19,677 nt of DNA from JADJNW01 sp964523725 (GTDB lineage: Bacteria > Bacteroidota > Bacteroidia > Chitinophagales > Saprospiraceae): the NCBI GenBank assembly GCA_964523725.1, contig CAZGAU010000100.1, positions 1 to 19,677 on the forward strand, given 5' to 3'. Position numbers and translations under genes: made by a program. The notes beneath the pieces were generated by a model. It saw only the letters and a program-made list of their open reading frames with translations, did no database searches and had not been told where the DNA came from. Positions 1 to 9,061 of this stretch are shown in pieces; within the stretch, counting starts at the first letter, position 1; each line of letters begins with the position of its first letter.

Positions 1-3000
1 CCTTCCGCCTTCACATGGATCAGGTACACGCCACTCGCAATCGGAATGCCTTTGTTGTTTTTCAAATCCCATTCCAGATCAGGTAAAATCTGTTGCTGTT
101 CAATAGCGCGATTGCCACCCCGCGGCACTTGCCCGACTTCATCGCGGGTATAACGACGAATAAATTTGCCGTCGAGCGTGTAAATCGTCACTTCGCACTT
201 GGCAGGCAGATTGGTAATCTTGACGGTATTGACAAACTGGGAAATTTCATAATCCGAGAATCCGTAATACGGATTGGGTACTACATTGATCTTGTCCAGT
301 GCAGTCTCAATGCCCGGAGCATCCAGTGCCACCGCCTGTTTGTTTTCAATCTTAAATCGATACGTCGGATACCCCCGGAAATCATTGGTTCCCTTAGCTA
401 CTTTATAAGGATTGTTGACCCGAAGTTTGACGATCAAATCGTCCGGAATCAGTCCATCTTTGTAAGAACGCAGTTGCGGTCCGCCCGGAAGCGACATCAT
501 TAAACCAGCCCAGGTCACTTCACGCACGCCCCGCCACTTATTGATGTTCGTTTGGCGAAGCAGCGTTTGAAGTTGCGCACAGCCATCGTATGCTTGTTTT
601 GTAACATACACCATATGCTGACCTCCAGCATAGTACTGGAAGATATTCGCAAAATTGCCATCATTAATAAATACCTGCGACGCTGGGTTGAACATCATAT
701 CGCGGCCCGCTGGTCGGGTAGCATAAGCCTCCGGGAACAGGGAGCCATCGTAAACCGAGTTTTCTCCGAAGAAAATATTCAACCGCTGTCCGGTTTCCAC
801 GTCGATTGCGTATCCCGGGAACCAGGCCATGCCTTGTCCCGGGTTCTGGGTATCGACATCAGGTAAGCCGTTTCCATCCTCATCAAATTTTGTTACATTC
901 GGCGCAGCACGCAAATCAAAGCTCCTGCGGTTACCTTCCGTTTGCAGGCCGAGCGCTTCATAGAAACGATTGGAAGTTTCCACCACCACGCAACGACTCC
1001 AAAGATCTTTATTTGAAGTGAATACAATATCTATGTTATTCAGATCGGTTAAGGATGTTTGCTGTCGAACGATATTATTACCTGCAGCGTTGATCCAGGC
1101 CGGAGAAATGAAAGGATCGTCGTTTGCATTTTGCGGACGCCAGTTTGTTAGATAATAAGGCACAAAATAGCCCGGACCAATAGTAGAAAGCGACTGATTC
1201 GGATCCAGCAAGAAGTCGGGCTCAGATTCATTGGTCAACACAAAATTGAAGACATTTTGATCAAAGGCGCGCGTTCCCAGAACCGCTCCATCAGGAATAC
1301 CTGTAAACCATGATTGTGCGTTAGAGCCCCGCCTATATTCTTCTTCGTAACCAATCGCGCCATTAGTCGGGTTTTGAGTCGGTTTGGAACCTACATCATC
1401 CACCTGACCAATGGTCACAGAGAAACCAAATTGCTTGATAATCTGCTCGTTCAATCTATCAATCGTACTTTCAGAAATAATCACCGGACTGTTCGGGTCG
1501 CTGAGGTTTCTCAAGCGCCAGCGTACATTTTTGTCTAGTTGTTCGTTGGCCATATTCTCGTCGAAATAGGTCAGCTCAAATTCGCCGTCTTTAACATCCA
1601 GTGGATTAAAAATATCAATTTCAATGGGCGCCCGGCCTGCACGATAAGTGATTTCACCGGTAAATTTATTTTGTTCGATCGCATCGCGGGTTTCATCCGA
1701 AATATCCAAGAAATTGTTGCCCGTGCCGGCTCCGTCAATCCGCGTCACTACCGCTCCTTCACCATATATGGCGTTCAGCTTCCGATCTACAATCGGCCGG
1801 GGAATTGTCGTATAATAAGTATTCGTGCCGTCGCCAATATTCCGACGACCTTCCAGATACGGCTGCCTTTGCCCAAGTACCTGCTTTGGATCAAAAGGCG
1901 CATATTGGTTATAAGCGTAAGCAATTGCTGTAAAGTAGTACTTTTTGTGGTTGATCAGGCGACGGTCATTACCCGAAGCAAACTGATCTTCCCGTATCCG
2001 GAATGTATGGCGAATACCATCATCCGCACCGTCTACCCGAAGCGACGGAACATAGTATTCATTACCGGTGGGGTTATCTACCGTTGACCAGTTGAAAATA
2101 CGATCAATGCCATTCTGTACGTCCACCTGATAGATCAAACGAGCTTTGTCGGGGTCGTTCAAATCGGCAATACTTATATTCGGACCGGCCAACTGGTACA
2201 GTTTATATCCTTCAAAACGATACAAGCTGTCCTCCACACCTGCCGGAATACGCAAGCCCGGTTGGGCGTAAGCCTCAAAAGCGTTATTTGAAGTGAGGGT
2301 ATCGTTGGTGAAAACCGCAATAATCTCACGATCCAATTCAATAAAATCAACATCCGGCGCATCCGGACCATCCGTCAAGCGGAAACAGTTATCAAACAAA
2401 GACTGCGCGATGTCGTCGGCTTCCTGCAATTTTGCAATACTCGGACAAGGATATATCTGATCTGGTACCCACACCACCCCGATAATCAATTCATTAACTG
2501 CTCCGGGATCCAGCCGGAAAGGTCCGGAAGCCTGAATCGTACGGCGGTCGCCCGGAGGCAAACCCTGAGAACACATCGACCAGCCATTCACATCGTCAGG
2601 CGCTTCGGTAAAGGCATATTTGATGGGAGGACCGCTTTCCTGGTAAGCATCACCACCAAAGGTAAACGGTGTACCATCTCGCCAAGATCCCGAAAGGTAA
2701 CGGTAGTATTCCAAAGCATTATTGGGATCGGAAGTGCCTGGCACCGGTGCCGGAACTCCACTACTACGATTGTAATAAGTAAAGGAAGACATCCCGATCT
2801 CATTTCCAAATTCATCGAGTGGCCCGCGGAAATAGTCCACACCAAGAATTGGAATGTTTTTGCCGTAAGTCGGTGTACCTCCAGGGCAAATCGAGCCGGT
2901 TTGACCATCTTCAGGGTCCTGATTATACACATAAGCCAGGCTTCGGGTGGTATCGCAACCTACATAGTCGTCGATATCACATCCCAGATCAGGATCCACC

Positions 3001-3944
3001 CACATAGCAAAATAGGTGCTGTCAATACTTTCAATCGCCCGGTTGATCAATTTGTAACGCTGAAAAGTCATATCATTGATCTCGTCATTCGTTGCATAGG
3101 CAAACGCCTGTACCTGCACCTCCATCTGAATGGGGTCACCCATCGATTCGGAGTGGATGTTACCCGCATCATTATAGATCCAGAAAATCATTTCATCGGG
3201 AATGGGTTGCTCTTCAGGAGTAGCAAAACTGCAACCGCGAATTTCGACTATTGGAAAATCGCCCTGCGTCGGGTCATACAAACCATCGCCATCTTCATCC
3301 CAAAAGCCGGCCAAACCCTGGGTGGTATTGGGTAAATCAAACTGATGTATATCAAAGAAAAACTGGTTGCCACGAGCAGGCCAGCCCTTTACATCTATTG
3401 GCACGAGATCCGGATCGTATTCAATTCCCTCCAGTTGTGCCTGACGAAAATTACGAATATGATCGCGAATGTTCTGACCTTTCACCACAAAGAACTTATC
3501 CCACTTGGCGCAGGTTGCCTGATCGGTTTTACCCGTCTCAGGATTCAGCGGCCCGGAGAAAAAATCGGAGTCACCGCTGGCGGTACCATAAGTCTTGGCG
3601 GCAAGTTTCAAATTACCCGCAGGGTCAACGCCACCGAGCCAAACCGCGCCGGCATAAATCGATGATACTTCCGGCTCACCCGGAGATACCTTAGGCACAA
3701 TGTATCGTCCGTCCGTTGTATTCCACCATACATCACCGCCGGTGAGCAAGCGCGCACGTACGTTATTGATTGACATATCGATTCCGGAAACCGAATTGGC
3801 ACAGTTTTCCCGGAAATTAAGTGTCGGATTGGGTTGTTGGGTAGGTTTCTCCCGCCCCGGCTTGTCGTAGGGCTTGCGAGCCTCCACCGTTGCGAAAGCG
3901 CCGATGAAAAAAACACCCAGCAAGAAATATTTTAAATACTGCAT
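1..3944 (-). CDS. Large secreted protein with FlgD/T9SS-like C-terminal domain, partner of the TonB receptor (3' end outside window)
   Basis: The minus-strand frame is open from the ATG at 3942-3944 to the window edge: 1314 complete codons and no stop, so the C-terminus is missing. Residues 1-22 form a signal peptide (MQYLKYFLLGVFFIGAFA). The body is a long extracellular-type sequence. It has the motif GCDIDDYVGCDTTRSLAYVY near residue 315, which I recall from large Bacteroidota proteins with type IX secretion tails. Two acidic Ca-binding-like stretches are visible: DEDGDGLYD near 215 and DEDGNGLPD near 1022. From about residue 1219 (VVPNPYYGFSDYEI, then VTIYTLDGKFIRRY, then WDLKNNKGIPIASGVYLIHV) the protein ends in a FlgD-like or secretion-tail Ig fold. 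The gene starts 88 bp after the receptor stop on the same strand, so it is probably co-transcribed. The substrate is unknown. Export by the type IX system is an inference, because the final residues lie outside the window. Confidence 0.85.
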   Translation of the reverse strand, partial: MQYLKYFLLGVFFIGAFATVEARKPYDKPGREKPTQQPNPTLNFRENCANSVSGIDMSINNVRARLLTGGDVWWNTTDGRYIVPKVSPGEPEVSSIYAGAVWLGGVDPAGNLKLAAKTYGTASGDSDFFSGPLNPETGKTDQATCAKWDKFFVVKGQNIRDHIRNFRQAQLEGIEYDPDLVPIDVKGWPARGNQFFFDIHQFDLPNTTQGLAGFWDEDGDGLYDPTQGDFPIVEIRGCSFATPEEQPIPDEMIFWIYNDAGNIHSESMGDPIQMEVQVQAFAYATNDEINDMTFQRYKLINRAIESIDSTYFAMWVDPDLGCDIDDYVGCDTTRSLAYVYNQDPEDGQTGSICPGGTPTYGKNIPILGVDYFRGPLDEFGNEIGMSSFTYYNRSSGVPAPVPGTSDPNNALEYYRYLSGSWRDGTPFTFGGDAYQESGPPIKYAFTEAPDDVNGWSMCSQGLPPGDRRTIQASGPFRLDPGAVNELIIGVVWVPDQIYPCPSIAKLQEADDIAQSLFDNCFRLTDGPDAPDVDFIELDREIIAVFTNDTLTSNNAFEAYAQPGLRIPAGVEDSLYRFEGYKLYQLAGPNISIADLNDPDKARLIYQVDVQNGIDRIFNWSTVDNPTGNEYYVPSLRVDGADDGIRHTFRIREDQFASGNDRRLINHKKYYFTAIAYAYNQYAPFDPKQVLGQRQPYLEGRRNIGDGTNTYYTTIPRPIVDRKLNAIYGEGAVVTRIDGAGTGNNFLDISDETRDAIEQNKFTGEITYRAGRAPIEIDIFNPLDVKDGEFELTYFDENMANEQLDKNVRWRLRNLSDPNSPVIISESTIDRLNEQIIKQFGFSVTIGQVDDVGSKPTQNPTNGAIGYEEEYRRGSNAQSWFTGIPDGAVLGTRAFDQNVFNFVLTNESEPDFLLDPNQSLSTIGPGYFVPYYLTNWRPQNANDDPFISPAWINAAGNNIVRQQTSLTDLNNIDIVFTSNKDLWSRCVVVETSNRFYEALGLQTEGNRRSFDLRAAPNVTKFDEDGNGLPDVDTQNPGQGMAWFPGYAIDVETGQRLNIFFGENSVYDGSLFPEAYATRPAGRDMMFNPASQVFINDGNFANIFQYYAGGQHMVYVTKQAYDGCAQLQTLLRQTNINKWRGVREVTWAGLMMSLPGGPQLRSYKDGLIPDDLIVKLRVNNPYKVAKGTNDFRGYPTYRFKIENKQAVALDAPGIETALDKINVVPNPYYGFSDYEISQFVNTVKITNLPAKCEVTIYTLDGKFIRRYTRDEVGQVPRGGNRAIEQQQILPDLEWDLKNNKGIPIASGVYLIHVKAE

Positions 3945-3970
3945 ATCTATTATGAGTTGAATATTCTTTA

Positions 3971-4015
3971 TTATTAATTGTCCGCAACTGTTATTAATTG
4001 AAATTCAATTAATAA
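3971..4015. repeat. Decamer repeats and 25-bp palindrome between the receptor and its partner gene
   Basis: The decamer TTATTAATTG occurs at 3971-3980 and 3991-4000, and inverted at 4006-4015. The last two are the ends of a perfect palindrome at 3991-4015: 12-nt arms TTATTAATTGAA and TTCAATTAATAA around a single A. It sits 18 nt downstream of the receptor stop and 47 nt upstream of the partner start. In RNA it would form an A-U hairpin between the two cistrons; as DNA it could be an operator. No U-tract makes it a convincing terminator. Confidence 0.6.
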
Positions 4016-4032
4016 TCGGTCCCGAATAATTT

Positions 4033-7000
4033 TTAGAAATCCATGATCGCACCAATGTAAATTCTACGCGGCAAACTGTACAAGTTCGGATTCAACAATG
4101 CCCACTGGTAGGATGCCAGATAAGAATCGACCTCCCGCACCGAGCTGGCAATGTTGTTGATCTGTTGTTCCCCAAAGGAAGACGCCAGGAAGCCATCATC
4201 CGTAGGCGAGCCGGTCACCGGATAAACCGCGATCACATTGCGGCGATCCAACAGGTTGGAAACACGCGCATATACGTTCAGACCAAGTTTATCATTGATA
4301 CTGAAGCTCTTATCTACCCGCAGGTTGAGTGTAAATGTCCAGGGCTTGCGGGCGCCGTTGATCGCACCCACCGTACCGACCCCACCCAGTTCAGTGGGCG
4401 TCTGAGCCGCTGTATAAGGACGTCCCGATACGATGATTCCCTGAAGGTTAAAGCCGGCATTGGCAAAAATATCGGCACCAAAGATTCTGGGACCATTGTA
4501 TATGCGGCCCGAGCCGTAGCGGAAATCCACATTCAGGTTAAAACGGTGGCGCTCGTCAAAATTGACCGGGAACAAGGTGCGCAGGTTACCGCGGTTGGTC
4601 AGACCTCTCTGGGAGTTGGCGTCCGAGCCGGTACCATCGGCAAATTGCAGGGTATAATTGGCATTGACCGCCACATTGCCCGTTCTGCGCAGGTCATACT
4701 GGAAAGTAAAACCTTTTACGGTTGCAAAGTCCTGATTATCATAAGTGGTATATTGACCACTGGAAGTCGGTACCGGGAAGAAGGTCCGAATCTGGATCAT
4801 GTCGCGCAATTCCTTGTAATAAGCCGCAATTTTTAAAGCAGATGAGTTTGACAGCTTTTGCTGGAAACCTACTTCGTAGTCAATAGTACGCTCCGGCTTC
4901 AGGTTTGGATTGTTGATCGGATTGCCGGCATTATAAGTAATATCGGAGAAGTAGAAATAATCACGCGGCGTTGCCAGCGTGTTGGAGGCAGGACGCTGCA
5001 CCAAAATATCATAGTGTGCAAAGAAATTTGCCTCATCCGAAATCGGGAATGAAAATGCCAGACGCGGCATAATATTCACCTGCACTTCGTAGTCTTCAAA
5101 AGACACATTGGTATCAAATTCGCGGGATTTGATAAAATTCTGGTCTCTTTCGACACGCTCGTCGGCGTATTTCGGAAAAACCAATCCCCCCGAGAACAAA
5201 GTCGCGGGGTTATTCACAGGCGTACCATTCGATGCAAACCAGTCATCGCCATTGCGGTAAGCTGTCACCGAAGTACCACTTTCATTTACATATACTTTAT
5301 AATCATCGCCGATGTTGCCCGGGCGTTCTTCGCCGGTGCCGATATGGTAGTCATCCGCGCTCATGATCTCGTACAAAGAATAATTATCTTTCAAGACCTT
5401 GGTATTGGCATCATAGCGATCTACGCGCACCCCGAGGCGGAAAATAATGTCCCGGAAAGTAAATTTATCCTGAATATAAGCTGCGGAATAAATCGGTCGG
5501 TTGGGCGCCACCGGGAAAGTTCGTATGCCATCCGCATCCGTAGCGGTGAAGAAGTCATCAAATGTTCCGTTGAAAGGATTCCCCAGATAATCGTAGCCGA
5601 AGTAGCCGATCACCTGTTGGTCGTTGAGTTCTTTGGCAGAAAATAAATCCAGACTTAATTGGTCCGGCGAAAGCCCATCCACATTGACAAATTCGGTCAA
5701 TCCCTGACCCGTCACTTGCCGTATATTACGGAAGAACTGGCTCTCATCACCGGGAGAGATGCTCAGTCCCAACAACTGCGTTCCGGGAAAGCCAGGAACA
5801 TCAATCGTTCCAACGGTGTCGGGGTTTTCGGGAATACCTTGTATGTGGATATTNNNNNNNNNNNNNNNNNNNNNNNNNNNNNNNNNNNNNNNNNNNNNNN
5901 NNNNNNNNNNNNNNNNNNNNNNNNNNNNNNNNNNNNNNNNNNNNNNNNNNNNNCATCAATCGTTCCAACGGTGTCGGGGTTTTCGGGAATACCTTGTATG
6001 TGGATATTTGCCTGCTGGCGTGCAATATTCCACAAGCCGCGAGGCGCCACATTATACCCACGGTTGATGCGTTGCTCATACCAAACCCCCATTTGGATGC
6101 TGTGGCGACCTTTGTCGGAACTACCCGGAATAAGATCAAAAGAGGCACTTGCATTAAAAGTATAAATATCATTATCGCCTTTGGCATAAGAATTATAAAC
6201 CGTCCCAACGTTGGTATGGAAATTCCAGGAATTGGTAAAAATTCCCGAGATGACTCCGTTTGGCGCAATGAATTCAACCCTTGACAGCGGATTGACTGCA
6301 CCACCGCCGCCATTGGTAATGATATAATTTTCAATCTGACCATTCAGTCCTTCGCTGAAATCGATGCCCATTGCCTTGTTGTAATTGGCCAACACCGGGT
6401 TGCTATTTCCTGGCGTATAACCTCTCAGCACCTCGCGGTAATCGGTATGCTGCAAGTAGGATTGTCCGGTAGCCGGATCAAACAATTGCAAAAAAGAAGG
6501 CACCCATTCGATATCAAATTTGCCCACGTAACCATAATCAAACAAGCGATCTTCATGACGCTCATCAAAGGTTTCGCCCTGCGTTTTTTCATAACTGAAC
6601 TGCAAGGTATAGGAGGCATTCTGAATCAGTGAACGCTTGCGTTCCCGATTGGACGGATCCCCTCCAATGTTAGCTCCGCCCAAACGATGGCGCAAACGGA
6701 AAATACCGCGATAAGTTTGCCCCAAGTTAAAAGGATTGTTATGGCTGTTATAAACCCGCCAGCCGCCTGGCGTAAAGCGGTTTTTGGTATCCGCGTAAGC
6801 ACCCGTAAATGAAATATCCACAGCCCGGCTCAGGCGTGCATCCAGTTTGGCATTCAGGTCGTAGCGACGATAATCCTCGTAAGGCTTCGCATCCAATGCA
6901 TTTACATCGTCGTTATCCAGGAAATCGGCTGCTACAAAAGGATTACCACCAATATTTATAATAGGATTTTCTTCTAATTGGCTTAATACATCGTCTTTTA

Positions 7001-7868
7001 CCCGGTAAACCGGAATGGCGGGCGGATCATCGTCCACCTGATCGGTCAAGCGACCGGAAAGGCGAAAGCCAAGAATAGATTCCCCACGGGAATTTCTTAA
7101 CAGGGGGCCAGTCAAATTAAACCCAATCAGGCTGTTGTCATAAGGATCAAAAGGATTGGAACTTTCAATTTCTACGCCTCCGGAAAAACGGCTCGAAGGG
7201 CCTTTGGTTGTAATAGAAATGATACCACCGGTCACGTCACCGTACTGCGCTTCCACACCACCGGTAATCACCTGGAGCTGGTCGATTTCCGATTCCGGGA
7301 TCAGGTTACCCTGCACCCGGATACCATCCACATAATAGTCGGTCGCATTGGAGCGCGAACCCCGAATAGTGATTGCTCCACCTTCATCGGAGGCAGAAAG
7401 TCCCGCTGTGGTAGCAGCCAGCGCGTTGATGTTTCGGGTTGGCAAATTCCGGATTTGCTCACTGGTGATCACTCCTCCCGAAGTAGTATTATCTTGCTCA
7501 ATAAGTGGTACTTTGTATTCGGTAACCACTATTTCGTCGAGCACCACTCCACCGGTAGATACCATTTGAACATCAGCTTTATTGGACTTACCAGCCAGTA
7601 CAGAAATACCGGTCAGACGCTGCGTCGGATAGCCCACGTAGCTGATCTCCACATTGTAAGTACCCGGATCAATGCTGCTGAAGCTGTAATTGCCATCAAA
7701 GTCAGTTTCTGTACCGGTCACCAAAACGCCGTTTTTGTACAAAACCACATTGGCGAAAATAATCGGCTCTCCCGATTCCTGATCGGTCACTTTCCCGGAA
7801 AGGGAAGTCTGCGCAATAGCGGAGGCCGAAACAATGAATAAAAGGAACAACAGTACAAGTCGAGTCAT
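4033..7868 (-). CDS. TonB-dependent outer-membrane receptor, interrupted by an assembly gap
   Basis: SusC/RagA-like receptor of the outer membrane, predicted to import an unknown substrate using TonB energy. I chose the ATG at 7868 because it begins a clean signal peptide (MTRLVLLFLLFIVSASAIAQ); an upstream in-frame ATG at 7916 would add 16 residues. Residues 22-102 are a carboxypeptidase-regulatory-like beta-sandwich (SGKVTDQESGEPIIFANVVL). A TonB-box-like stretch, DEIVVTEYKV, lies at 111-120. The plug spans about 125-222 (AITIRGSRSNATDYYVDGIR, GGVEAQYGDVTGGIISITTK). The remainder is barrel, ending IYIGAIMDF with the terminal Phe typical of outer-membrane barrels. The N gap falls near residue 638. 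As written, the frame shifts across it, and callers would give two pieces (about 5763-7868 and 4033-5775). Collapsing the 55-bp duplicate and the Ns removes 155 nt and gives one frame of 1226 aa. No SusD-like gene follows; the large secreted protein does. Confidence 0.93.
5799..5853. repeat. 55-bp direct duplicate, copy 1 (left of the gap)
   Basis: Begins CATCAATCGTTCCAACGGTG and ends TGTGGATATT directly against the first N. It is identical over all 55 positions to 5954-6008. It reads as duplicated contig-end sequence (a k-mer-length overlap) rather than a biological repeat, because deleting one copy joins GIPENPDTVGTID to VPGFPGTQLLGLSISPGDE in a single frame. Confidence 0.95.
5854..5953. 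other. Assembly gap of exactly 100 N
   Basis: One hundred consecutive Ns inside the receptor gene. A run of exactly 100 is the conventional placeholder for a scaffold join of unknown size. The flanks carry the same 55 bp, so the true missing length is probably zero, with the contig ends overlapping. Confidence 0.97.
5954..6008. repeat. 55-bp direct duplicate, copy 2 (right of the gap)
   Basis: Perfect copy of 5799-5853, starting immediately after the last N. Sequence to its right continues normally into the receptor N-terminal half on the minus strand. Confidence 0.95.
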
Positions 7869-8056
7869 AAGCTTTAATTTTAAGCTAAAAAGCAAAGGGT
7901 AGGGAAAGATTTGCAATGTTAAAAAAATAACGGTTCATATCAAACATTTTTTCATCCAATGCTGATCCGTTTCAATAGGCAGCCGGATGGAGTAATTTCT
8001 CCTTTAATATCCAAATTTAAACTTCAGATTAGGAATTGAGACGAGATAGCCGCTCA

Positions 8057-8085
8057 CAAAGGTAAAAACGAATGCCGGAATACAA
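8057..8085 (-). promoter_or_regulatory. Bacteroidota-type promoter for the receptor operon
   Basis: On the minus strand, TTG (8083-8085) is followed after 18 nt by TACCTTTG (8057-8064), matching the Bacteroidota -33/-7 pattern TTG...TAnnTTTG. A start near 8050 would give a leader of about 180 nt before the chosen ATG at 7868. A second -7-like box, TAAATTTG (8012-8019), has no matching TTG. Confidence 0.65.
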
Positions 8086-8219
8086 GCGCTTCCTGTGAAT
8101 TCAATTTTAGTACTAAGGATGACATAAAGTTAAGTTTTTATTGTTGCCGGTTACTCATTGGAGGGTATTTAACATTTTGTGATATTAAAATCAGGAAACC
8201 AAAAACCAGAATCCTTTCT

Positions 8220-8227
8220 TATATTTG
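8220..8227 (+). promoter_or_regulatory. -7 box upstream of the lipoprotein gene
   Basis: TATATTTG matches TAnnTTTG and lies 24 nt before the ATG at 8252. No TTG is seen at the expected -33 distance, so this is a partial match. Confidence 0.4.
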
Positions 8228-8251
8228 GCGCAAAAATCAGATTAAATCCCT

Positions 8252-8923
8252 ATGAGATACTTCCCTTTCCTGGCAATACTGGCGCTGGCAGCCTGCCAAT
8301 CCGAACAAAAAGCGCCTGCACATATCTACGTTGATTACTACGTGCGCTATCTTCAGACCGAGCAACAACTGAAGGCACATGCCGCTTTCTATGAAGGGGA
8401 TACCCTGGAGACCGCTCGTTCGCTCACTTTTGAGAATGGCGTAAAATTTCAAGGTTATAAAATGCTACCCCGTCAGGTAGAAGAAGATCGCACCATGCGT
8501 TATGTGTTTAATGGCACAGGCACTTACGATAGCACTTTCCTTTTTCAATATACCGATAATAAAGGCCAGGAACAGGAATATAAGATCAGTATGGCGCCGA
8601 TCCGCGATTTTTCAATCGTAGGAGAAGCCAGCCGCGACAAAGGATTTTCCCTCAAAATTGACGGAGAACCGTTTCAGGCGAATGAGAGCCTGATCCTGCT
8701 TTTCACAAGCGAAAAAAACCAGTCGGCGATGGCGGAATTCAAAGGACCTTTTGACGTGGAAGAGCTGAAAGTGCCGCCGGTGCAATTGATGAGGGTGCAG
8801 GAGGGCAAAAATTTCCTTTATTTAGTAAAAAAACAGGTAAACAGCAGCCAGTCCGGCAATCTAGATATTACATCCAGCGCAGAGTTTTACACCAAAGTAA
8901 TTGAATTGCAGGTGGTTAAATAA
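8252..8923 (+). CDS. Small lipoprotein of unknown function
   Basis: A 223-residue protein with a short lipoprotein signal: MRYFPFLAILALAAC has hydrophobic residues 4-14 and a lipobox L-A-A-C with the lipidated Cys at position 15. The residue after Cys is Gln, not Asp, and the next residues are SEQK. I would therefore expect an envelope lipoprotein, probably in the outer membrane, but cannot say which face. The mature part has alternating polar and hydrophobic stretches that suggest a beta-rich fold (for example FEGDTL-like and GTYDSTFLFQYTD segments). I recognise no family or catalytic motif. It stands 138 bp upstream of carB in the same direction, but carB has its own -7-like box, so a functional link is not implied. 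The start is supported by the signal peptide. Confidence 0.8.
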   Translation: MRYFPFLAILALAACQSEQKAPAHIYVDYYVRYLQTEQQLKAHAAFYEGDTLETARSLTFENGVKFQGYKMLPRQVEEDRTMRYVFNGTGTYDSTFLFQYTDNKGQEQEYKISMAPIRDFSIVGEASRDKGFSLKIDGEPFQANESLILLFTSEKNQSAMAEFKGPFDVEELKVPPVQLMRVQEGKNFLYLVKKQVNSSQSGNLDITSSAEFYTKVIELQVVK

Positions 8924-9001
8924 TTGCAACTCCAACGGACGGTTTTAGAAAAAAGAAAAAAATTAAACCTATAAATCTATCACCCTATTACCCAAAAAAA
9001 T

Positions 9002-9009
9002 TATCTTTG
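9002..9009 (+). promoter_or_regulatory. -7 box upstream of carB
   Basis: TATCTTTG fits TAnnTTTG, 52 nt before the carB ATG. No clear TTG is present at the -33 position. A start about 5-7 nt downstream would place nearly the whole leader in the hairpin at 9013-9052. Confidence 0.5.
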
Positions 9010-9012
9010 CGG

Positions 9013-9052
9013 GCAATTTGTGCAGCAGGGTTCTCCTGCGTATTAAAATTGC
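9013..9052 (+). promoter_or_regulatory. Foldable leader hairpin before carB
   Basis: An outer stem GCAATTT (9013-9019) pairs with AAATTGC (9046-9052). A middle helix TGC (9021-9023) pairs with GTA (9040-9042), including one G-U. An inner stem GCAGG (9025-9029) pairs with CCTGC (9035-9039) around the loop GTTCT. The structure ends 9 nt before the ATG at 9062. No T-tract follows, so it is not an ordinary terminator. Any role in translational or transcriptional control of carB is an inference. Confidence 0.5.
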
Positions 9053-9061
9053 AATCGAAAA

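Larger units (their letters stand above)
7869..8251. other. Divergent intergenic region between the receptor and the lipoprotein gene
   Basis: This 383-bp gene-free stretch separates the minus-strand receptor from the plus-strand lipoprotein gene. It holds the receptor promoter (8057-8085), its roughly 180-nt leader, and a -7-like box for the lipoprotein gene (8220-8227). I see no convincing ORF, RNA gene or terminator in it. Confidence 0.7.

Noticed and set aside
93..3694. Several plus-strand open frames of 100-180 codons across the first 3.7 kb
   Set aside because: All are antisense to the continuous minus-strand secreted-protein frame, which has a signal peptide and recognisable C-terminal domain. 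The plus-strand translations have no domain logic.
4165..4836. A 223-codon plus-strand frame opposite the receptor barrel
   Set aside because: The minus strand encodes an evident TonB-dependent barrel through to its terminal Phe; the plus-strand frame is a shadow.
5763..5953. Possible authentic frameshift or pseudogene in the receptor
   Set aside because: The frame change coincides exactly with the 100-N gap and duplicated 55 bp, and disappears when these are collapsed.
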